64,000 bases of DNA, from positions 813,001 to 877,000 of the forward strand of contig NC_090191.1 in assembly GCF_024679245.1 (NCBI RefSeq), read 5' to 3'. This document shows positions 57,791-64,000 of this stretch, piece by piece. Numbering within the stretch: the first letter of the stretch is position 1; every line of letters starts with the position of its first letter. The notes below the pieces were generated by a model, which saw nothing but the letters and a program-made list of their open reading frames with translations, ran no database searches and was not told where the DNA came from. Source of the DNA: Pseudorasbora parva (Eukaryota > Chordata > Actinopteri > Cypriniformes > Gobionidae). The translations under genes and the position numbers were made by a program.

Positions 57791-58356
57791 CAGGTACAAG
57801 TACCCCATGCCCACGGCTAAAAATACCACTGGATCTTTAATGTTATGGGCCTATTGTTTTGCTGGAGGTCTTGGACATCTTGTTCAGATACATGGTATCA
57901 TGGATTCTAGCAAATACCAAAAGATAAAAAATCAAAACCTGATGGATTCTGCTAGAAATCTTATAATGGGCCATGGTTGGATCTCTCATCAGGACAACGA
58001 TCCAAAACAAACATCAATATCAACACACAAATGTGTCACTGAGCACAAAATGAAGCTTCTGCCATGACCATCCCAGTTTCCTGACCTGAACCCTATAGAA
58101 GATGTGTGGCTGAACTGAAGAGAAGAAGCACCAGCATGGAGCTGGGAATCTGAAGGATCTGGAGAGGTTCAGAATGGAGGAAAGGTCTCTGATCTCTATT
58201 CAGGTGTTCTCCAAACTCATCAGGCATTATAGAAGAAGACTCAGAGCTGTTATCTTGGGAAAAGGAGGTTGCAAAAAGTATTTAATAAAAGGGTACCAAC
58301 AATTGTGGCCAGCGTGTTTTGGAAAAAAGCATTTATTTCATAATGTGATTTACCCC

Positions 58357-58724
58357 TGTAGCAAAGTTCGATAGTATGAGGAAGGAAGAGGACACGGGGG
58401 TCGGCTAGACGGTTGATGCTTGTTTATTAACTCAAAACTTTCAATAACACACACTGCGGTGTGGATTCATATAAACACACGATCACTTCCGGGTCGGCAC
58501 TTCCGGCTTCCGGTAACTCAGTCTCTGTGGGTGTTTGGCATCAACCGTCCGAACTCTCTCTCTCTCTGGTCTCTGGTTCCGCCGAGGTTTTATACCCTCT
58601 CCGCGCTCATTACTAGAACAAGAGACAGGTGTTATTAATCTGCGTCCAACCCACTCACTTACCGCTCGTCCCGCGGCTCTCTCTCCCGCTGCAGACCTCG
58701 CTGAACCACGCCCCCCTTGCCACA
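58357..58724 (-). repeat. 3' LTR of the Gmr1-like element
   Basis: Same ends and length as the 63079-63446 copy. The preceding element sequence (58725-58745, inverse) is G-rich and ends GGCGGTGGGGGTA, the likely polypurine tract. Confidence 0.96.
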
Positions 58725-61700
58725 TACCCCCACCGCCCGACTCAGGCCGGGGAGCCGTCCGGCCTGCAGCCCCCCCCCCATTTCTGGAGAGGAAATCGGC
58801 CACAGCCATCTGAGCACCCGGCCTGTGGACCACCTTGAACTTAAACGGCTGAAGAGCTAGATACCAACGGGTGATCCGCGCGTTGGTATCCTTCATGCGG
58901 TGGAGCCATTGGAGAGGAGCGTGGTCCGAACAGAGAGTGAACTCCCGCCCCAGGAGGTAATAGCGGAGAGTGAGAACGGCCCATCTGATGGCCAAACACT
59001 CCTTCTCTATGGTGCTGTACTTAGCTTCCCTCTTGGAGAGCTTACGGCTAATGTACAGCACCGGCCGCTCTCCCCCCTCCACCTCCTGGGCCAGGACTGC
59101 GCCCAGCCCCCTGTCCGACGCGTCAGTCTGCAACAAGAAAGGGAGAGAAAAGTCAGGGGAGTGTAAAAGCGGCCCGCCACATAGAGCAGCCTTCACTTGG
59201 GTAAAAGCCTGTTGACACAGCTCCGTCCACTGGACCGTATCTGGTAGCCCCTTTCTAGTAAGATCAGTCAAAGGGCTGGTGAGGTCCGAATAATTTGGTA
59301 TAAACCGTCTATAATATCCCGCCAGCCCCAAGAACTGTCTTACCTCCTTTTTGGTCTTGGGCCTCGGACAGGTTACAATTGCGGCAGTCTTATCAATTTG
59401 GGGACGCACCTGCCCATGACCCAAGTGGAAGCCCAGATACCTTACTTCCACCCGCCCAATCGCACACTTCTTTGGATTGGCCGTGAGCCCCGCTCCCCTC
59501 AGCGACCTCAGGACCGCCCTCACATGTTGCATATGCCGCTGCCAATCGTGACTATAAATCACTATGTCATCCAGGTACGCAGCAGCATATGCAGCATGGG
59601 GACGCAAAATCCTATCCATGAGTCGCTGGAAGGTTGCGGGCGCCCCGAACAAGCCGAAAGGAAGCGTGATAAATTGGTGTAATCCAAACGGCGTGGTGAA
59701 AGCTGTTTTTTCTTTGGACAATGGAGACAAGGGGATCTGCCAATAGCCCTTTGTTAAGTCCAGTGTCGAATAAAATCGAGCCGTGCCTAACCGATCAAGC
59801 AACTCGTCAACCTGCGGCATTGGATACGCGTCGAATTTCGACACAGCGTTCACCTTGCGGTAGTCCACACAGAACCTGACCGAACCGTCTGTTTTGGGGA
59901 CCAAAACTATCGGGCTCGCCCAGTCACTGTTGGACTCCTCGATTACTCCCATGTCGAGCATTGCGCCTAATCCTTCCTGAACTACTTTTTTTTTGTGTTC
60001 AGGCAAGCGATACGGCCGGCTGCGAACTACCACGCCCGGCTCGGTCTCGATATGGTGCTGAATCAAGTCGGTACGTCCCGGTAGGGGCGAGAACACGTCA
60101 GCGAACTCCGCCTGCAATTTCGATAAATCAGTGAGTTGTAACGGTGAGAGGTGATCTCCCCCAGGGGCCAGCGCGACTGATTGCGCTTTAATGCTCGCCT
60201 CTGGCCCGAGATCATCCTCTCCCCCGATCACCGTTGCCAACAACACTGATTCCACCTCATTCCATTTTTTTAGCAGGTTGAGGTGGTATATTTGACGTGC
60301 CCCGTTCCTATCGGATCGTATCACTTCATAATCGAGCTCTCCTATCTGTCGTGCGACCTCAAACGGCCCCTGCCACTTTGACATTAATTTTGAGCTCGAC
60401 GTCGGGAGTAGAACGAGCACTTTCTCTCCCGGTGTGAATTTGCGTAATTTAGTAACCCTGTTATATGACCGGCTCTGGCGGTCCTGGGCTTGCAACAAAT
60501 TCTCCCTAGATAGCCGCCCCAAGGTGTGGAGTTTTGTTCGCAAGTCCATGACGTACTGAATTTCGTTTTTGGCCAAAGAAGGCCCCTCCTCCCAAGTTTC
60601 TCGTAGGACGTCCAGCACCCCCCGTGGCTGCCGACCGTAGAGAAGCTCGAAGGGGGAAAACCCCGTGGAGGCTTGCGGGACCTCTCGCACAGCAAATAAG
60701 AGGGGTTCTAACCACCGATCACAATTTTTGGCGTCTTCCTGTACGAATTTACGGATCATGGATTTAAGAGTGCAATTAAATCGTTCGACCAAGCCGTCTG
60801 TTTGTGGGTGATAGACGCTGGTTCGAATGGATTTAATGCCCAATAATCCGTACAATTCGCTTAACGTGCGTGACATAAACGCCGTGCCTTGATCAGTGAG
60901 GATTTCCTTCGGAATCCCCACCCGGGAGATTAAACGAAACAGGGCGTCCGTAACACTCTTCGCCGAGATGCTGCGGAGAGCCACTGCTTCCGGATATCGT
61001 GTTGCGTAGTCCACGATAACTAGCGCAAAACGATGCCCGCGTGCGGATCGCTCTAATGGCCCGATGAGGTCCATCGCAATTCTCTCGAAGGGGACCTGCA
61101 TTAATGGAAGGGGGCGCAATGGCGCTTTTGGGGTGGCCAGTGGATTCACCAACTGACATTCAGGACAAGACGCGCACCACCTGCGCACATTGTCATGAAT
61201 GCCTGGCCAAAAAAATCGGGTCATTAAACGATTCAGCGTGGCCGCCTGTCCCAGGTGGCCCGCCATTGGGTTAGAATGAGCCGCCTGGAAAAGCATTTCC
61301 CGGCGGCTCTTTGGTACTAACAGCTGGGTTGTATCTACCTTTGTCTGAGTGTCTTGGGTCACTCGATACAACCGATCCTTGATTATGGCAAAATATGGAT
61401 ACGAGACCGGCAAGGCAGGTTGGAGAGACTGACCGTCAATCGATCGGACCTGTTGGAAGGCATTTTTGAGGGTCTCATCTTGTGACTGCTCCAGCGGAAA
61501 GTCATCGCGGTCCGAGAGAATCAGTCTCTCGATCCCGCTTGGTTCCGCTGAAGCTGTCCCCAAGGGTCCCGTCTCAGTCTCCCCAAGCTGCACTCGCGCC
61601 GCCCCCCTCCTCGCCTTCTTCTCCCAAGCGGCATCCGCGCATAACGACCCCAATAACGCCGAAAAGGCGGGCCAATTTGTCCCCAGAATTAGCGGATGCC

Positions 61701-62508
61701 GGAGGTGTGGACTAACCGCCACCTCTATACTATGCTTTTTCCCCCGAAACTGTATCGTGACCGGGACAACCGGATATTCCACCACATCCCCGTGCACACA
61801 CCGCACCTTAACCATGCGGCTTGTATCCAATGCCCCAGGCTGCATCAGGCTTTGATGGATCGAGGTTTGGTTACATCCTGAATCCACCAAGGCCTGATAT
61901 GTACCCCCCTTGATACTTACAGGAATTTGGTACTCTCCTGCTTGATCGGGGGTGGTCCGCTGGACGTCCGGGATCCGGATCATTGTCCCGATGTCCATCC
62001 TCGGACATCGGTCCACAAAATGATCCGGATCACCGCACCGCCAGCAGGCCAGCCCAGGCTTACCCGCCACCCCTGCGGCGGGGAGTGGGTTGGAGGATGA
62101 GCGCGGAAAGGGGGCGGAACCAGAGCCATTGTCACTACCAGCCCCCAGTGGCCCCGCCCCCCTGGGCGGGGCCCGCGAACTCCCAGACGGTCCAAGGCCC
62201 ATCCCACCCCGGCCTCTGGGGGGGACGCGAGGAGGGCCTGGAGGGCGGGACCTGGGGAGAGGGACAGGGAGAGAGAGAGAGAGAGAGGGGGGAGAGAGAG
62301 AGAGAGAAGTTAATGGGGGTTCGCCGACCCCCGGGCACGCCACCAGGTGGTCCTCCGCCAAGTTGATGGCCGTCTCCAGCGACGTGGGCCGGTGGCACTG
62401 GACCCACTCGGCGGTCTTCCTGGGGAGCCGAGTGATAAGTTGCTCCAGCACCACCAGATCGACAACATGGTCCACGTCGTTGCCGCCGGCCAGAAGAATC
62501 TGCGGCAC
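58483..62508 (-). CDS. pol: Gag C-terminus and Pol: zinc knuckle, protease, integrase, RT, RNase H
   Basis: A 1341-codon open frame. Residues 1-60 are the end of the SCAN-like Gag region; 60-150 are Pro/Ser/Gly-rich. A CCHC knuckle follows (CWRCGDPDHFVDRC, Cys155-Cys168), then the protease (LVDSGCNQTSI, Asp209). Integrase comes next: HHCC at about 411-451, Asp480, Asp539, Glu575. Reverse transcriptase is at about 850-1010 with YLDD at 978-981, then RNase H with Asp1129, Glu1170 and Asp1195. Integrase upstream of RT is the reverse of ordinary Gypsy order and matches Gmr1 elements. The frame has no stop before the 3' LTR and reads about 80 codons into it. The first 40 or so codons belong to Gag; the true start lies in the broken upstream frame. 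Confidence 0.93.
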   Translation of the reverse strand: MPQILLAGGNDVDHVVDLVVLEQLITRLPRKTAEWVQCHRPTSLETAINLAEDHLVACPGVGEPPLTSLSLSPPSLSLSLPVPLPRSRPPGPPRVPPRGRGGMGLGPSGSSRAPPRGAGPLGAGSDNGSGSAPFPRSSSNPLPAAGVAGKPGLACWRCGDPDHFVDRCPRMDIGTMIRIPDVQRTTPDQAGEYQIPVSIKGGTYQALVDSGCNQTSIHQSLMQPGALDTSRMVKVRCVHGDVVEYPVVPVTIQFRGKKHSIEVAVSPHLRHPLILGTNWPAFSALLGSLCADAAWEKKARRGAARVQLGETETGPLGTASAEPSGIERLILSDRDDFPLEQSQDETLKNAFQQVRSIDGQSLQPALPVSYPYFAIIKDRLYRVTQDTQTKVDTTQLLVPKSRREMLFQAAHSNPMAGHLGQAATLNRLMTRFFWPGIHDNVRRWCASCPECQLVNPLATPKAPLRPLPLMQVPFERIAMDLIGPLERSARGHRFALVIVDYATRYPEAVALRSISAKSVTDALFRLISRVGIPKEILTDQGTAFMSRTLSELYGLLGIKSIRTSVYHPQTDGLVERFNCTLKSMIRKFVQEDAKNCDRWLEPLLFAVREVPQASTGFSPFELLYGRQPRGVLDVLRETWEEGPSLAKNEIQYVMDLRTKLHTLGRLSRENLLQAQDRQSRSYNRVTKLRKFTPGEKVLVLLPTSSSKLMSKWQGPFEVARQIGELDYEVIRSDRNGARQIYHLNLLKKWNEVESVLLATVIGGEDDLGPEASIKAQSVALAPGGDHLSPLQLTDLSKLQAEFADVFSPLPGRTDLIQHHIETEPGVVVRSRPYRLPEHKKKVVQEGLGAMLDMGVIEESNSDWASPIVLVPKTDGSVRFCVDYRKVNAVSKFDAYPMPQVDELLDRLGTARFYSTLDLTKGYWQIPLSPLSKEKTAFTTPFGLHQFITLPFGLFGAPATFQRLMDRILRPHAAYAAAYLDDIVIYSHDWQRHMQHVRAVLRSLRGAGLTANPKKCAIGRVEVRYLGFHLGHGQVRPQIDKTAAIVTCPRPKTKKEVRQFLGLAGYYRRFIPNYSDLTSPLTDLTRKGLPDTVQWTELCQQAFTQVKAALCGGPLLHSPDFSLPFLLQTDASDRGLGAVLAQEVEGGERPVLYISRKLSKREAKYSTIEKECLAIRWAVLTLRYYLLGREFTLCSDHAPLQWLHRMKDTNARITRWYLALQPFKFKVVHRPGAQMAVADFLSRNGGGAAGRTAPRPESGGGGMWQGGRGSARSAAGERAAGRAVSEWVGRRLITPVSCSSNERGEGIKPRRNQRPERERVRTVDAKHPQRLSYRKPEVPTRK
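62268..62310. repeat. (GA)n-rich simple repeat in coding sequence
   Basis: A gagaga-rich stretch encodes Ser/Leu-rich residues of the Gag-Pol linker. It is a slippage-prone tract within the frame. Confidence 0.9.
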
Positions 62509-63035
62509 TCGTCCCGGAGCTGTTGGGCCAATGCGAAGGGTCGACCGGACTCACCCCACTCCAGGGAACGGAAACGCTGTCGGTGTTGTTCCGGGGTCCG
62601 GCCGACCCGCTGAAGGATGGCCCTCTTCAGGTCGTCGTAGTCCAGGAGGTTCGCGACCGGTAGTTGTTGCGCGGCCGCCTAGGCTTCTCCGGATAGTAGG
62701 GGGATGAGGTGTACCGGCCACTGTGCCCGGGGCCACCCGCAGGCCTCCGCGGCCTTCTGGAATAGATCCACGAAGGCCTCCGGGTCGTCTTCCGGCCCCA
62801 TCTTCTGGAGGGGCACGTGAACCGGTGCGCTGGCCCGCCTGGCGGCCTCGGCGCGAACCTCCCGGTCCATCCTGCTCCGGAACCGCTCGCGGTCCTCTTG
62901 CTGGCCTTGGACGATCGCCTCGAAGCGGCGCTCCTGTTCGGTCCGAAGGTCCAGCAACGCCTGGTGGTGTTCTTGGTGGAGGACCGCGAGGGAGTTGATG
63001 ACATCCGCAAATGGCGAGGCGGAGGGCGTTGTCAT
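62500..63035 (-). pseudogene. gag: Gag N-terminal region, interrupted
   Basis: Starts ATG at 63035 (MTTPSASPFADVINSLAVLH) with a helical, Glu/Arg/Gln-rich segment (LRTEQERRFEAIVQGQQEDR) and a capsid-like start (DPEAFVDLFQKAAEACGW). A TAG at 62679-62681 ends the first 118 codons. The same frame continues as a SCAN-like region (DLKRAILQRVGRTPEQHRQR; FALAQQLRDECRRF) to about 62500, where the homologous sequence moves into the frame of the long Pol frame (LLAGGNDVDHVV). The stop and frameshift lie inside a domain, so they look like lesions or sequencing errors rather than programmed recoding. Confidence 0.75.
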
Positions 63036-63059
63036 GGCGGCGGCGCTGTCCTACTTCCT

Positions 63060-63077
63060 TCCCGGGTTTCGGCACCA
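63060..63077 (-). other. Primer binding site matching tRNA-Phe
   Basis: On the minus strand TGGTGCCGAAACCCGGGA lies 1 nt from the 5' LTR. It is the exact reverse complement of the 3' end of vertebrate tRNA-Phe with CCA (TCCCGGGTTTCGGCA plus CCA) as I recall it. Confidence 0.88.
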
Positions 63078-63078
63078 G

Positions 63079-63446
63079 TGTAGCAAAGTTCGATAGTATG
63101 AGGAAGGAAGAGGACACGGGGGTCGGCTAGACGGTTGATGCTTGTTTATTAACTCAAAACTTTCAATAACACACACTGCGGTGTGGATTCATATAAACAC
63201 ACGATCACTTCCGGGTCGGCACTTCCGGCTTCCGGTAACTCAGTCTCTGTGGGTGTTTGGCATCAACCGTCCGAACTCTCTCTCTCTCTGGTCTCTGGTT
63301 CCACCGATGTTTTATACCCTCTCCGCGCTCATTACTAGAACAAGAGACAGGTGTTATTAATCTGCGTCCAACCCACTCACTTACCGCTCGTCCCGCGGCT
63401 CTCTCTCCCGCTGCAGACCTCGCTGAACCACGCCCCCCTTGCCACA
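63079..63446 (-). repeat. 5' LTR of the Gmr1-like element
   Basis: In element orientation it begins TGTGGCAAGGGGGGCG at 63446 and ends TTTGCTACA at 63079. It is 368 bp and nearly identical to 58357-58724. Confidence 0.96.
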
Positions 63447-63639
63447 ACCCCCCCCCCCCATTTTCAATTATTTTACTTTAATGAAAGGTTAGATTTTTAT
63501 GAATTTGTTCAAAATCAAAAGGATAGATCAAAAGGATAAACAATGCAAATGTATTTTTTACAGCCATATTTAATCATATTTACCAGGGGGTACCAACAAT
63601 TTTGACCACGACTGTGTGTGTATATATATATATATATTA

Positions 63640-63714
63640 ATTCATTCATTACATTTATATAGCGCTTTTCTAGGCACTCAAAGCGCTTTACATAGAAGGG
63701 GGGAATCTCCTCAA

Positions 63715-63716
<2 letters not shown>
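63640..63716 (-). mobile_element. SINE3 3' tail fragment
   Basis: The inverse of this stretch (tttctatgtaaagcgctttg, agtgcctagaaaagcgctat) matches the tail of the SINE3 at 29070-29125. Only the tail is present, so it is 5' truncated. Confidence 0.75.

Positions 63717-63717
<1 letters not shown>

Positions 63718-63746
<29 letters not shown>
63718..63746. repeat. (TA)n microsatellite
   Basis: Short TA run adjoining the SINE3 tail fragment. A similar run lies at 63622-63637. Confidence 0.93.
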
Positions 63747-63748
<2 letters not shown>

Positions 63749-64000
63749 GGATAATCCACGGCTAGCCATGCATTAAAGGATTTTAATGCACGGCGTAGAG
63801 ATGAAGAACCGCCCGACGCGATAATGTAAGTGACATGACAATGAAGACCATATGTGCCACGGATGTGCCAATACGCGCATAGTCATAGATATGTTTACGT
63901 ATACATATCTGCGCAGTGACATATGTGCCATTGGCTTCTGTGTGTCACGTCATGTCTCATGTCACTTAATGTTGCCATAGATAAGCTGCCACTCTCACTG
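63747..64000. other. Unassigned right end of window
   Basis: No coding or RNA feature recognised. Short inverted words (cgcatagtcatagatatgtt; gacatatgtgcca) suggest part of a repeat continuing beyond the window. Confidence 0.4.

Larger units (their letters stand above)
58357..63446 (-). mobile_element. Young Gmr1-like Ty3/Gypsy retrotransposon, complete
   Basis: A 5090-bp element with 368-bp LTRs at both ends (two differences seen: tccgccgagg versus tccaccgatg), target duplication acccc (58352-58356 and 63447-63451), a tRNA-Phe primer site, Gag and Pol on the minus strand, and a polypurine-like tract at the 3' LTR. Pol has integrase before RT, the Gmr1 arrangement. Gag is broken by one stop and one frameshift, so this particular copy is probably not autonomous. 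Confidence 0.95.
57797..63620 (+). mobile_element. Tc1 fragment split by the Gmr1-like element
   Basis: 57797-58356 encodes the C-terminal part of a Tc1-like transposase with stops (SLMLWAYCFAGGLGHLVQIH; HQDNDPKQTS; FPDLNPIEDVW). The 3' UTR-like tail resumes at 63447 after the inserted retrotransposon and ends near caggggGTACCAACAATTTTGACCACG at about 63590-63611. It differs from the 11441-12770 copy. Confidence 0.75.

Overview
The window is vertebrate, almost certainly teleost and most likely cyprinid-type, genomic DNA. The evidence is a 5S-rRNA-derived SINE3, DIRS1-like and Gmr1-like retroelements, fish Tc1 and hAT elements, and a spliced stonustoxin-like (SNTX) gene with a PRY-SPRY exon. 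There is no bacterial or plasmid content. The only probable host protein gene is the SNTX-like gene on the minus strand (recognised exons 35418-44481). Nearly everything else is transposable elements in several layers of nesting, plus tandem repeats.

Layout. 1-2583: 72-bp satellite. 2584-9463: mostly unrecognised DNA with a 66-bp minisatellite at 5211-6208 that keeps two minus-strand frames open. 9468-10785: TTAA-flanked DNA transposon. 11441-12770: decayed Tc1. 14741-26720: a multi-exon, broken DDE-transposase-like gene of uncertain family. It is split by a young 10.3-kb Ty3/Gypsy element (15633-25912) with near-identical 1714-bp LTRs, a PNMA-like Gag and an overlapping -1 frame Pol. 27149-34470: minus-strand Gmr1-like remnant carrying a SINE3 with an internally amplified 71-bp unit and a hAT that itself holds a MITE. 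34831-35350: MITE. 35418-44481: SNTX-like gene, with L1, DIRS, LINE and SINE debris in its introns. 44504-45858: a second TTAA element, only 22 bp from an SNTX splice acceptor. 46270-55850: a LINE split by a 7.6-kb TIR element, which contains a hAT, which contains another hAT, which contains a TTAA MITE. 56340-57790: plus-strand Gmr1-like remnant. 57797-63620: Tc1 fragment split by a young Gmr1-like retrotransposon (58357-63446).

How parts work together. In the 15633-25912 element, Gag and Pol overlap by 58 nt. A slippery heptamer, a 6-nt spacer and a predicted H-type pseudoknot sit exactly where -1 frameshifting would be needed. Primer binding sites match tRNA-Arg (this element) and tRNA-Phe (58357-63446). 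Three separate Gmr1-like copies keep the order integrase before reverse transcriptase. The SNTX exons join with consistent codon phases (a 570-codon core exon, a 36-nt linker exon, a PRY-SPRY exon), but no first exon was recognised.

Limits: family names come from reading protein signatures and termini by eye. No database search, alignment or folding program was run.
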